Source of the DNA: JAHEJA01 sp965656445
GTDB taxonomy: Bacteria; Pseudomonadota; Alphaproteobacteria; Rhodobacterales; Rhodobacteraceae
Length of the DNA: 64,000 nucleotides
Assembly (NCBI GenBank): GCA_965656445.1
Contig: CBFHKO010000004.1
Coordinates: 74,624-138,623 of the forward strand
Direction of reading: 5' to 3'
Below, one piece after another: positions 34,229 to 42,588 of this stretch. Below the pieces are notes generated by a model that worked only from the letters and a program-made list of their open reading frames with translations, was not told where the DNA came from and did not search any database. Within the stretch, counting starts at the first letter, position 1; each line of letters starts with the position of its first letter. A program made the translations under genes and the position numbers.

Positions 34229-36499
34229 ATGACGTCGAATACTGAAAATCTGTTTGTTGAGCGGACGCTCAAAGGACATCAATCTGAACATGTGACCCTT
34301 TTGGCGGCGGTTGAGATGCCTTCAGAGGATCACCTTCGTCGCGTTACCTTGTTTTTCTCCAAAACAACCGATGTAAACCACGTGATCATTCGGAGCCCGT
34401 GGGACATTGCCGCCTCCACAACTGTGGATGGGGCTTTGAAAATCGACGTAACGAGCGACAGCGATGGACCAGTTGCGCTCACCCTTGATGGTCATGATGT
34501 CGACATTGATCCGCAAGTGCCCGAGTTTGACCTATTGAAGGGTGACAATGTTGCCCTTTCTGTTCAAAATGGGGAAACGGCGCCAGATATCGCGGATTGG
34601 CTAGAGTTCCACATTCGGGAACAGGGATTGACAGCCGCGGTCATATTTTATCGTGCAGACCCCGCAAAGGTTCCGGCCTTCGCCGCTAATTTGAAACGCG
34701 AAATTGCCCAGCGCGGCGTGCAGGTAAATATCATCTGCCTGAGTGCCGATACGCCCTTTGGCAATCCAGACATGCCACCAGAATGGCATCCCTATTCGAC
34801 ACCTGGCGCCCCGGGCAAAGATCGCATGACCATACCTCCGGCGAACCCGTGGCGATCCGCCATGAGCGAGGTGCATTTCTTTGAAATCAGCCGCCATTTG
34901 TTTTTGAACAAAGCGCGGGCTGTGACAAATATTGATGTGATTGACCTCGTCTTCAACGATCAGCAAGGATCTGTTTTTGATCGTGCGGCCCAATCTCCAG
35001 CAGGTGTCATTACCTTACTGGGGCGTCACTGCTATCCTTGGCGCGTCCGCAACGACATGCCCCCCAAATTCGGCGATCACGTCTGCATTCAATTTGACAA
35101 GGGCGTTTCAGCCCGTCGATGGTGTGTGGCCCCTGACAAAATTCCTATGGACACGACTTGGAAGTTCATCCGTATTCGAGGCACCTCAGCGACGCTACGC
35201 GATTTTGGTCAATTTGGACGATTTATGGCCCTCCGCTATCGGTCCGACAAAGTCAGCAAAATCGTTCCCAAAACTAGCCTAATCGAGCACCCCGAATTGG
35301 TGAAATTGGCCAAAGATGCCTTTGATCACAAGCCTGTCCGGATGCCTGACGTTCAAGAGCCTCAAACACCCAAAGGGTCAAAAGGGCTAACGTCGATTGT
35401 AACAACCATGAAGAACGAAGGACCCTTTATCCTTGAGTGGTTGGCCTATCACCGCGTGATCGGGGTCAAGGGCTTCCTTGTGTACACGAATGACTGTACC
35501 GATGGCACTGATACCTTTTTGGACCTTTTACAAGATAAAGGATATGTCCAACACAGGGACAATCCCTTCAAAGGAACAGACCTCAAACCTCAACACGCAG
35601 CCTTGCAGGCCGCCGAAGAGGAGCCACTCATTCGCGATGCAGAATGGGCGATCTGTATGGATGTTGATGAATATATCAACATCAAAACAGGCGACGGCAC
35701 CTTGGACGCTCTTTATGAAGCGGTTGGTGATGCGAATATGATTTCCTGTACCTGGCGACTCTTTGGGAATGCGGATGTGCATGAATTCAAGGACAGCCCC
35801 ATTATCGAGCAATTCAATCGCTGCGCCGAAGAGCTCACGCGCAAACCACACCAAGCATGGGGTTTCAAAACGCTTTTCAAGAACCTCGGTATTTTCAAAA
35901 AACTCGGCGTTCATCGGCCCAAGGGTTTGATCCCTCAGCATTGGAGCAAAATCAACTGGATCAACGGATCAGGCGCCGAAATCCCCAAAGAGATGTTCCG
36001 CAATGCTTGGCGGTCTACGACGGAAACCTATGGCTATGATTTGGTTCAACTCAACCACTATGCCGTGCGGTCAGCAGAAAGCTTTTTGGTCAAACGGGAC
36101 CGTGGACGTGTGAACCACGTCGATCGCGATCAAGGCTTGGCCTATTGGTTCCGCATGAATAACAACTCAGAACGTGAGTTTTCCATTCAACGGATGCTCC
36201 CCAAGCTCAAGGAAGAAATGAACACCATGCTTGCGGATCCCGAGATCAAAGCCGCACATGAGGCCTGTGTCAAAGCGCATGCCGAAAAAATCAAAGAGCT
36301 GCGGAAAACGGAAAACTATACGAAGTTTTATAAAGAAATCACCAGTGAACGCATGGAACGCCTCAGCCGTCTCCACCACCACTTTGGGGCAAATGTCTTT
36401 TTGTCTGGGCCAGATAGCGTCACAGACGAGGTCGCCTTTGGCAACTTCCCGCGCAACTTCTTTTACACTGTCGATCAGGTTAAAGAAACGCAGCACTAA
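34229..36499 (+). CDS. Glycosyltransferase family 2-like protein with long N-terminal region
   Basis: A 756-residue protein. Residues about 385-620 form a GT-A glycosyltransferase of the Glyco_tranf_2_4 type: SIVTTMKNEGPFILEWLAYH, YTNDCTDGTDTFLD and the metal-binding ICMDVDEYI (DVD). The first ~380 residues are not recognised; they include a DIADWLEFHIREQGLTAAVIFYRAD region and may be a second, degenerate sugar-processing or binding domain. The C-terminal part is helical and charged. It stands on the opposite strand to a hydrolase-like gene and a GT32-like gene, forming a small surface-glycan set. Acceptor and donor are unknown. Confidence 0.85.
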   Translation: MTSNTENLFVERTLKGHQSEHVTLLAAVEMPSEDHLRRVTLFFSKTTDVNHVIIRSPWDIAASTTVDGALKIDVTSDSDGPVALTLDGHDVDIDPQVPEFDLLKGDNVALSVQNGETAPDIADWLEFHIREQGLTAAVIFYRADPAKVPAFAANLKREIAQRGVQVNIICLSADTPFGNPDMPPEWHPYSTPGAPGKDRMTIPPANPWRSAMSEVHFFEISRHLFLNKARAVTNIDVIDLVFNDQQGSVFDRAAQSPAGVITLLGRHCYPWRVRNDMPPKFGDHVCIQFDKGVSARRWCVAPDKIPMDTTWKFIRIRGTSATLRDFGQFGRFMALRYRSDKVSKIVPKTSLIEHPELVKLAKDAFDHKPVRMPDVQEPQTPKGSKGLTSIVTTMKNEGPFILEWLAYHRVIGVKGFLVYTNDCTDGTDTFLDLLQDKGYVQHRDNPFKGTDLKPQHAALQAAEEEPLIRDAEWAICMDVDEYINIKTGDGTLDALYEAVGDANMISCTWRLFGNADVHEFKDSPIIEQFNRCAEELTRKPHQAWGFKTLFKNLGIFKKLGVHRPKGLIPQHWSKINWINGSGAEIPKEMFRNAWRSTTETYGYDLVQLNHYAVRSAESFLVKRDRGRVNHVDRDQGLAYWFRMNNNSEREFSIQRMLPKLKEEMNTMLADPEIKAAHEACVKAHAEKIKELRKTENYTKFYKEITSERMERLSRLHHHFGANVFLSGPDSVTDEVAFGNFPRNFFYTVDQVKETQH

Positions 36500-36505
36500 G
36501 AGATG

Positions 36506-37519
36506 CTATTCAAGCTCTTTTAACCCAAGGCGCACCGCTCGATTGTCGTTTCGCTTCAGGATCGCCTGCCCCAGCATCTTGGCGAGCTCAATATGACCCT
36601 TTTTCACAGTGCGTTGAAAAAGCTCACGCTGATAGCGCGGAAAATCACGCCGTTTGCGCAGCATTTGATAATATTGATCGCTTTCCAAGTCACCAGAAAG
36701 TGCACCCAGAATAATGGGACTTAGTATCCCCATTTGGTTCAAGGATGATCCTAAGCGATGCCCCATCAATGGAGCGCGCAAAAGGTTAATGTTCTTCCCC
36801 TTGAACCGTTTCACATGCCCAGTATCAAGCGGCTCATAGGGGTCATAAAGGATGGACACACGACGGGCCATTTTAATCGCTTTCGTTGCGTCCCCATAGG
36901 GCCCTGAGAAATCCCGATCCCACGCCACTTTGTAACGCGTTTCCCAATCCACAATCGATTTGTCTAATGTGGTTTGCGGACTTATGGCAACCACATCGCA
37001 CCCTGGCGCTGCAGCACTAAAGGCACATGCCGCATACCCACCCATGGACGCGCCATAAAAAACAACATGTTTGAATTGTGAGAAAAATCCTGAATCGCGT
37101 AATTCGTCGAATTGCTCGGAGACCCAAGGGTTACGATACCACGTCCACCCTCCGGCCATAACACCCAACATTGACCAACCTTGTTGTTCAATGAACGAAA
37201 ATCCCCAAGGGCGGCGATCATCCCGATTGTTCATCGCGACATCCAAATTGTCAAAGGTCACGACCAATGTGTCCTTGGAGCGTGGCATATACAAAAACGA
37301 ATGCCCCTCTGGTCCGGGCCGATAAAAGCCATCTTTACCTGCAAGAGCTTCGGCAATGTCGTCCCACCCTTCTTCGCGAACAGGCTCAGGTGGCTTGGGA
37401 AAGGCAACGATCCGTATGCGCTTTTTGTCTTCGCTTTCCAAATCGGATAATTGCTCGTTCGTGCAGAAGTCTTTTAAAAACGGAAAGGCGCCGGTGCCCT
37501 GTTTGACATCCATAAACAC
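36506..37519 (-). CDS. Alpha/beta-hydrolase-like protein of glycan-gene context
   Basis: A 337-residue protein with an alpha/beta-hydrolase pattern: the nucleophile elbow FYGASMGGYAACAFS (GxSxGG, Ser in the middle), a later acidic residue in SILYDPYEPLD and a late His in LMGHRLG would complete the triad. Relatives in Rhodobacteraceae are sometimes labelled PAPS reductase, which the sequence does not support. The likely role is esterase-type editing of a polysaccharide, by neighbourhood only. It is flanked by glycosyltransferase genes on both sides; the C-terminus is convergent with the GT2-like gene. Confidence 0.7.
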   Translation of the reverse strand: MFMDVKQGTGAFPFLKDFCTNEQLSDLESEDKKRIRIVAFPKPPEPVREEGWDDIAEALAGKDGFYRPGPEGHSFLYMPRSKDTLVVTFDNLDVAMNNRDDRRPWGFSFIEQQGWSMLGVMAGGWTWYRNPWVSEQFDELRDSGFFSQFKHVVFYGASMGGYAACAFSAAAPGCDVVAISPQTTLDKSIVDWETRYKVAWDRDFSGPYGDATKAIKMARRVSILYDPYEPLDTGHVKRFKGKNINLLRAPLMGHRLGSSLNQMGILSPIILGALSGDLESDQYYQMLRKRRDFPRYQRELFQRTVKKGHIELAKMLGQAILKRNDNRAVRLGLKELE

Positions 37520-37555
37520 ACGGCTATCGGAATGAAGGCAATTTTCTAAAAACGG

Positions 37556-38731
37556 TTATAGGAATTTGACTTTATATTCATCGCCAAACCCTTTGAGGTT
37601 ACATAAAACATCAACGGGCTTAACCTGCTTTTCAAAGCCGATAACACGAATTTTATTTTCCGGCACATCATTTGATTTCAAAAATGCAATATAAGGGGGA
37701 ATCCAATCGCGAGGCTCATCCCCGAATTCCCCTTGAGGATTGATGTCAAACAGCTGAATTTCACAGTCGTACTTGTGGTACATCGCCAATGCAAATCCAC
37801 GCGCATTCCCGGTTAAATCCGCAACGGTTTCAATATCCCCTTCAGGAACATGATCCATAAGCGCCGTGTCAAACACGGCTTTCGCACGTCCCTTGATCGG
37901 AGCCTTGAACGCCTTGATTTCATGTTGCTTGACCAAGCGCTCCAAATACGAATTCACAGGTGGCAATCCACTATGAAAATTACCAATTTGCCGTTTGTTT
38001 GACGCCCAAAGATGCAAGGCCGTCGTCTGATCAGTAATTTCTTTTTCCGCCAACTGAGCTCGCTTCAGAAATTTCGTGCGATCTCGAAACGTAATTGGAT
38101 AAAAGGCATCGAGTGGAAGCACATGTTCCTGTAGGCCAAGCTCATGCACAAAATGGGTCACCATCAATGGCCCCCATACACCCCATGTCTGTTGTGACAC
38201 ATGCACCGGATTGCCCGCCTGAGCAGCCGCCCTTAGCTCTTTTTGTTTGGGATTGGGCAAAAACGGAGCAATGGAATATCGATCTTCAGTAAATTCCAGC
38301 ATCTTAGCCAAAATCTCACTGTCAGCGGGCAATCCCAAGATCGCATTATTCACGCTATATTCACCAGGGAGCTCATACCCCATGACATAATCGCTGTCAT
38401 AGGTCATAGGCACGTGACAAGAGACATCCGTATCAATCCAAATCATGCCTGGATTTTGATGGATCATATGAAGGCGAAACCAATCCGCAAAGAGGGCAAA
38501 GCTGTCCTTCTTTTCGTATTTTATGAAATCTTCCGTATCAATGATTTCACGCCCATCCCGTTGAATAACACCTTTAGGGACATTTGGAATCGGTTCATAA
38601 CTAAACAGTGTTATTTTTTGCCCTTTATCTACAAAAGACTTTAGGCAAAGCTGTTCCATCCAACTTAATGGACCACCGATCCACAGGGTTCCAACTTCTC
38701 TAATCCGCGCCACACCAATATCCTTAGTCAA
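37556..38731 (-). CDS. GT32/capsular-synthesis-like glycosyltransferase
   Basis: A 391-residue glycosyltransferase-like protein. GTLWIGGPLSWMEQLCLKSFVDKGQKITLFSYEP at the N-terminus and MIWIDTDVSC (a DxD motif) match the GT32/Caps_synth group, which transfer sugars in capsule or cell-surface glycan assembly. The last ~110 residues (from about 280) are of unclear family and may be an accessory domain. The DNA looks more AT-rich than the surrounding housekeeping genes, suggesting transfer. It has no close partner upstream; the leu leader starts beyond its 5' end on the other strand. Confidence 0.75.
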   Translation of the reverse strand: MTKDIGVARIREVGTLWIGGPLSWMEQLCLKSFVDKGQKITLFSYEPIPNVPKGVIQRDGREIIDTEDFIKYEKKDSFALFADWFRLHMIHQNPGMIWIDTDVSCHVPMTYDSDYVMGYELPGEYSVNNAILGLPADSEILAKMLEFTEDRYSIAPFLPNPKQKELRAAAQAGNPVHVSQQTWGVWGPLMVTHFVHELGLQEHVLPLDAFYPITFRDRTKFLKRAQLAEKEITDQTTALHLWASNKRQIGNFHSGLPPVNSYLERLVKQHEIKAFKAPIKGRAKAVFDTALMDHVPEGDIETVADLTGNARGFALAMYHKYDCEIQLFDINPQGEFGDEPRDWIPPYIAFLKSNDVPENKIRVIGFEKQVKPVDVLCNLKGFGDEYKVKFL

Positions 38732-38773
38732 TCATCCCTAAAACGGAACGGCTCTTTTGTTCTGCGTAATAGC

Positions 38774-38787
38774 TTTAAATCCAGATT
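38774..38787. promoter_or_regulatory. Operator-like repeat, copy 1, upstream of leuA
   Basis: TTTAAATCCAGATT, with the internal palindrome AATC-CA-GATT. An identical 14-base copy lies at 38840-38853, a start-to-start distance of 66 bases (about six helix turns). It may be a regulator site for the leu promoter. Confidence 0.5.
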
Positions 38788-38829
38788 AAACACAAATTAT
38801 GGCAACATGGTGCACTTTTCCGCATTTTG

Positions 38830-38858
38830 TTGCTTTTCATTTAAATCCAGATTTGTAT
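38830..38858 (+). promoter_or_regulatory. Candidate leuA promoter with embedded repeat copy 2
   Basis: TTGCTT (38830-38835) and TTGTAT (38853-38858) are 17 bases apart, and repeat copy 2 (38840-38853) fills the spacer between them. A bound regulator here would block RNA polymerase. Transcription would begin a few bases before the leader ATG. This is inferred from spacing alone. Confidence 0.35.
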
Positions 38859-38870
38859 ATTGGCCTTCAG

Positions 38871-38957
38871 ATGATGACACAAGCGAACATATCACGTTTA
38901 CAGAACCGCTCCCCTGCGGTGATTTCGCTCGACCTCCTTCTACTAAGCTGCCTCTGA
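38871..38957 (+). CDS. Leucine attenuation leader peptide upstream of leuA
   Basis: A 28-codon open frame, beginning ATG-ATG and ending with the run Leu-Asp-Leu-Leu-Leu-Leu-Ser-Cys-Leu-stop, lies about 80 bases before leuA. Six of its last nine codons are Leu, including two CTA codons. Its stop lies at the foot of a strong stem-loop (38951-38988), the arrangement expected for ribosome stalling control by leucyl-tRNA. No Shine-Dalgarno site precedes it, and with the candidate promoter it would be almost leaderless. Too short for standard gene calling. Confidence 0.75.
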   Translation: MMTQANISRLQNRSPAVISLDLLLLSCL

Positions 38958-39018
38958 GCGTGCCATTCATGGTGCGACCGCTCAGAGGGGACAAGCTTCG
39001 CACCGCACAGCTAAGTAG
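38940..39018 (+). promoter_or_regulatory. leuA attenuator: competing stem-loops
   Basis: Stem 1: CCTCTGAGCG with CGCTCAGAGG (38951-38960/38979-38988, perfect 10 bp). Enclosing stem: CTACTAAGCTG with CAGCTAAGTAG (38940-38950/39008-39018, 10 of 11 pairs), the left arm overlapping the Leu codons. A competing pairing is GGTGCG (38971-38976) with CGCACC (38999-39004). No T tract follows, so the control may act on leuA translation rather than by intrinsic termination. Confidence 0.65.
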
Positions 39019-39038
39019 AAACAAAAAGAGACCCTAAC

Positions 39039-40607
39039 ATGACACAAGATTCAAACAAAGACCGCGTCGTGATCTTTGACACAACGCTTCGCGACGGCGA
39101 ACAGTCCCCTGGCGCCACAATGACCCATGCGGAAAAGCTTGAAATAGCCGGTCTATTGGACGACATGGGCGTTGATATCATCGAAGCTGGTTTTCCAATC
39201 GCCTCAGAGGGTGACTTCAAAGCCGTTTCAGAAATCGCTCAGCGTTCAAAATCATCCGTTATCTGCGGTCTCGCCCGCGCTAATTTCTCCGATATTGATC
39301 GCTGTTGGGAGGCCGTGAAACACGCGGCGAAACCTCGGATCCATACTTTTATCGGCACATCACCGCTTCACCGCGCGATTCCGAATTTGGACATGGATCA
39401 AATGGCGGATAAAATCCATGAAACAGTCACCCATGCGCGTAACCTCTGTGACAACGTCCAATGGTCGCCAATGGATGCAACGCGCACAGAAACGGATTAC
39501 CTCTGCCGCGTTGTTGAAATCGCGATCAAAGCGGGCGCAACAACGATCAATATTCCTGACACCGTGGGCTATACTGCCCCTGTGGAATCAGCCGACCTTA
39601 TTCGTATGTTGATCAACCGTGTCCCAGGCGCTGATGACATCATCTTTGCGACACATTGCCATAACGACTTGGGAATGGCGACGGCGAACGCATTGGCGGC
39701 TGTTGACGGCGGCGCACGTCAGATTGAATGCACTATCAATGGGCTTGGAGAACGCGCTGGCAACACAGCCCTCGAAGAAGTCGTCATGGCCCTAAAGGTT
39801 CGCAGCGATATCATGCCCTACTACACAGATATCGACACGACCAAGATCATGAATATCTCGCGCCGTGTTGCGACTGTCTCAGGGTTCCCAGTTCAGTTTA
39901 ACAAAGCCATCGTTGGAAAAAACGCCTTTGCGCATGAAAGCGGCATTCACCAAGACGGCATGCTTAAAAATGCTGAGACCTTTGAAATCATGCGGCCCTC
40001 TGATGTTGGCTTGTCCGATACCAACCTCGTTATGGGCAAACACTCTGGTCGCGCCGCATTACGTGCGAAACTTAATGATCTTGGCTTTCAACTCGCGGAC
40101 AACCAACTCAAAGATGTCTTCGTGCGCTTCAAAGAATTGGCCGATCGCAAGAAAGAAGTCTACGACGATGATCTCATTGCCTTGATGCAAGCGGGACAAG
40201 ACACTGAAAACGATCACATCATATTGTCATCGCTCAAGGTCGTGTGTGGAACAGATGGCCCTCAAGAGGCAGACATGACTCTGTCAATTGATGGCCAAGA
40301 AACCAGTGTCACAGCAACAGGTGACGGCCCTGTGGACGCCACATTCAACGCGGTCAAATCCCTTTATGGTCACAGCGCGCGTCTTCAACTTTATCAAGTG
40401 CATGCTGTTACCGAAGGCACAGATGCCCAAGCCACGGTCACCGTCCGCATGGAACAAGACGGCAATGTCGCAACAGGCCAAAGCTCGGACACGGATACTG
40501 TTGTCGCAAGTGCCAAGGCCTATATCAACGCTTTGAACCGCCTATACGTGAGACGCGCCCGCATTGGCGAAGACAAACGCGAAGTGAACTGGAAAAGCCA
40601 CGACTAA
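39039..40607 (+). CDS. leuA: 2-isopropylmalate synthase
   Basis: The first committed enzyme of leucine synthesis, condensing acetyl-CoA with 2-oxoisovalerate. The 522 residues include FDTTLRDGEQSPGATM at the N-terminus, the metal-binding HCHNDLGMATANALAA, and the C-terminal LeuA regulatory domain (from about 390) that senses leucine. The start is preceded by the attenuator and leader peptide, so both RNA-level and allosteric leucine control are likely. A T-tailed terminator ends it at 40671-40695. Confidence 0.97.
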   Translation: MTQDSNKDRVVIFDTTLRDGEQSPGATMTHAEKLEIAGLLDDMGVDIIEAGFPIASEGDFKAVSEIAQRSKSSVICGLARANFSDIDRCWEAVKHAAKPRIHTFIGTSPLHRAIPNLDMDQMADKIHETVTHARNLCDNVQWSPMDATRTETDYLCRVVEIAIKAGATTINIPDTVGYTAPVESADLIRMLINRVPGADDIIFATHCHNDLGMATANALAAVDGGARQIECTINGLGERAGNTALEEVVMALKVRSDIMPYYTDIDTTKIMNISRRVATVSGFPVQFNKAIVGKNAFAHESGIHQDGMLKNAETFEIMRPSDVGLSDTNLVMGKHSGRAALRAKLNDLGFQLADNQLKDVFVRFKELADRKKEVYDDDLIALMQAGQDTENDHIILSSLKVVCGTDGPQEADMTLSIDGQETSVTATGDGPVDATFNAVKSLYGHSARLQLYQVHAVTEGTDAQATVTVRMEQDGNVATGQSSDTDTVVASAKAYINALNRLYVRRARIGEDKREVNWKSHD

Positions 40608-40623
40608 CGCATCGCCCCTTGAT

Positions 40624-40652
40624 TTCTTCTTTTTAGAAATATCCTCAGGGGG
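40624..40652 (-). repeat. Possible diverged intergenic element, copy 3
   Basis: TTCTTCTTTTTAGAAATATC followed by CTC and a G run, read on the plus strand, resembles the reverse complement of the element at 56530-56563 (TTCATCTTTGCAAAAATACTC). It lies between leuA and its terminator. Similarity is partial. Confidence 0.35.
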
Positions 40653-40670
40653 TGAATTGGCGGAGCCAAG

Positions 40671-40695
40671 AGGGGGCAGACTGCCCCCTTTTTTC
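40671..40695 (+). terminator. Rho-independent terminator of leuA
   Basis: GGGGGCA-GAC-TGCCCCC (40672-40678 with 40682-40688) followed by six T. It directly abuts the stop of the convergent RNase G-like gene. Confidence 0.9.
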
Positions 40696-41707
40696 ATGAA
40701 AAATCGATAGCGGCCCGCACGCGCGCGCGCTGCAATTCGATTAATCCCATCGTGGTCCAGCCGACAAAGTTGGTTTCAACTGTATCTTGACGAAGCGAGG
40801 CTTTGATCACGGTTTCCAATTGGCGGCGATCTTTCTTCGCCATCGGCGCTGGGTCAATGACGATTTGTCCGCCCAATCCGCGCATGCGCAATTGGCGGGG
40901 CAAATCCTTCGCCATAGCAACATTTGCCTTCAACGCGGCTGCCGGGGACGTATCCGCGCCCGTGTTCACATCCACTGTGATACAGGCCCGTGTTGGCTCT
41001 ATATAATAATGCCCGCCTGACATAGACACATGATCAGAGGCAAGTAAATCAAGCTCATCTAAAACGCCGCCATATTCGAAACAGCCTTCAGCCGTGTCAA
41101 CGTCAGCAGGATCACTCCAATCGCGCCAGGCTTGGGTGTGAGGGCCATCGGCCTCAACCAACAACTCTGCGTCGCCTTGGTCGTCTGCCATCACAGAATT
41201 GGCCAGAGCCAACATTTCATTGGCATCGTCGAGAATATCGTCGTCCTCTGCCTTCCAACACGCAGAACGCAAAATCATTCCGTGATCAAACTCGCCAAAC
41301 CCATTGCGGATAACCCCAACAAGCTCATCGCGACGTTCATCGTCCTTAATCGAGCGCGACACATTCAATCCCGGCGCATTTGGCGTCACGATAACATAAC
41401 GGCTTTTGAACAGAACCTTGTTCGTCACGGGAATGGCTTTTCCAGCCTCGGCATAGCCTGTCACTTGAACCAAGAGCGACTGCCCCGTGGACAACCCCTT
41501 GATCTGCCGCAAAAACGCAGTTCCATCAGGGGTCTTTAGGAACATACCCCCCTGACCTTTGATAGGTCGATCTGCGATAGCCCGATAAATCGTACCTGGT
41601 GCAGGACCATCCGTGGCCATTAGGAAATCACTTAGCTTGCCATCAACCATAAGAGCCGCGGCTTCACGACCTTGATAATGGTCTAGGAATATCTGACGCC
41701 CCTTCAT
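40694..41707 (-). CDS. Short ribonuclease E/G family protein
   Basis: A 337-residue RNase E/G-type protein. ITVDVNTGADTSPAAALKANVAMAKDLPRQLRMRGLGGQIVIDPAPM is the catalytic region with the metal-binding Asp in DVNTG, and RARVRAAIDFS ends it. Compared with E. coli RNase G (489 residues) it is short and shows no CPxC zinc-link, so it may lack the tetramerising element. RNase G matures rRNA and degrades mRNA. It is preceded four bases in overlap by the Maf gene on the same strand. Confidence 0.87.
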   Translation of the reverse strand: MKGRQIFLDHYQGREAAALMVDGKLSDFLMATDGPAPGTIYRAIADRPIKGQGGMFLKTPDGTAFLRQIKGLSTGQSLLVQVTGYAEAGKAIPVTNKVLFKSRYVIVTPNAPGLNVSRSIKDDERRDELVGVIRNGFGEFDHGMILRSACWKAEDDDILDDANEMLALANSVMADDQGDAELLVEADGPHTQAWRDWSDPADVDTAEGCFEYGGVLDELDLLASDHVSMSGGHYYIEPTRACITVDVNTGADTSPAAALKANVAMAKDLPRQLRMRGLGGQIVIDPAPMAKKDRRQLETVIKASLRQDTVETNFVGWTTMGLIELQRARVRAAIDFS

Positions 41708-42282
41708 GGAAGCTCCTTGAATAATGTAAACCCAGCAGTTTGTAAAAGAGCCGCTGTCTCAGCAACGGGTAGCCCCATAATCGCGCTATAGGATCCGCTA
41801 ATCCACGGAACAAAGGCGGCCGCTGGCCCCTGAATTCCGTAACCACCTGCTTTCCCTTGCCAATCATTGGTGTCGAGATAGGCGTCAATGTCGGCTTGGG
41901 ACAAATTCTTCATCCGCACGAGGCTCACAACATCTTTTTCCCAGACACGATCAGCTGTGCGAACCGCAATAGCCGTAATAACCCGATGACGCCGACCAGA
42001 GAGCGCCTTTAGAAACTGCTCTGCTTCGCGGCGATCCTCAGGTTTCCCCAGAATGCGCCGCCCCAAAGCAACCGTTGTGTCCCCAACCAAGGCGACCTCG
42101 TCGTCATGCAACACAACAGCATCGGCTTTGGATCGTGTGACACGTCGGCAATAGTCGCGTGGCAATTCACCTTTCAAAGGTGTTTCATCCACATTCGGGG
42201 GGCGCACGTCTGATGCAGAAACGCCAATTTGCGCCAGCAATTCCTTGCGGCGCGGACTTCCTGATCCTAGAACGAGTTTCAA
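41704..42282 (-). CDS. Maf-family nucleotide pyrophosphatase
   Basis: A 192-residue Maf/Ham1-fold protein: LVLGSGSPRRKELLAQIG at the N-terminus is the Maf signature, DTTVALGRRILGKPED and SGSYSAIMGLP the later conserved parts. Maf proteins hydrolyse non-canonical or modified NTPs (dTTP/UTP or m7GTP) and are linked to septum inhibition. It overlaps the RNase G-like gene by four bases and follows infA by three bases. Confidence 0.93.
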   Translation of the reverse strand: MKLVLGSGSPRRKELLAQIGVSASDVRPPNVDETPLKGELPRDYCRRVTRSKADAVVLHDDEVALVGDTTVALGRRILGKPEDRREAEQFLKALSGRRHRVITAIAVRTADRVWEKDVVSLVRMKNLSQADIDAYLDTNDWQGKAGGYGIQGPAAAFVPWISGSYSAIMGLPVAETAALLQTAGFTLFKELP

Positions 42283-42285
42283 GGC

Positions 42286-42504
42286 TTATTTGAAACGATA
42301 GTTGATGCGACCTTTGGTAAGGTCATAAGGCGTCATTTCGACTTGGACTTTGTCCCCTGCCAAAACACGAATGCGGTTTTTGCGCATTTTGCCTGCCGTA
42401 TGTGCAATGATTTCATGGCCGTTTTCTAGCTCGACCCGAAACGTCGCATTAGGCAGGAGTTCCTTTACGACACCGGGAAATTCGAGCAATTCTTCCTTGG
42501 CCAT
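42286..42504 (-). CDS. infA: Translation initiation factor IF-1
   Basis: A 72-residue OB-fold protein, MAKEELLEFPGVVKELLPNA at the N-terminus and RVLAGDKVQVEMTPYDLTKG RINYRFK at the end, a full match to IF-1. It binds the ribosomal A site during initiation. ATG 42504 has AAGGAG upstream. Operon infA-maf-RNase G. Confidence 0.97.
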   Translation of the reverse strand: MAKEELLEFPGVVKELLPNATFRVELENGHEIIAHTAGKMRKNRIRVLAGDKVQVEMTPYDLTKGRINYRFK

Positions 42505-42588
42505 GTTGTCTCCTTCACATAACGATTGTGCCCACAACGGTGGGCGTGGGTCTAGATGTATCTATTTTTCCAATTAATCAAGGGGAAT

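Noticed and set aside
36506..37519. Phosphoadenosine phosphosulfate reductase
   Set aside because: The sequence shows a GxSxGG hydrolase elbow and no PAPS-reductase motif; the label seems a misannotation in relatives.
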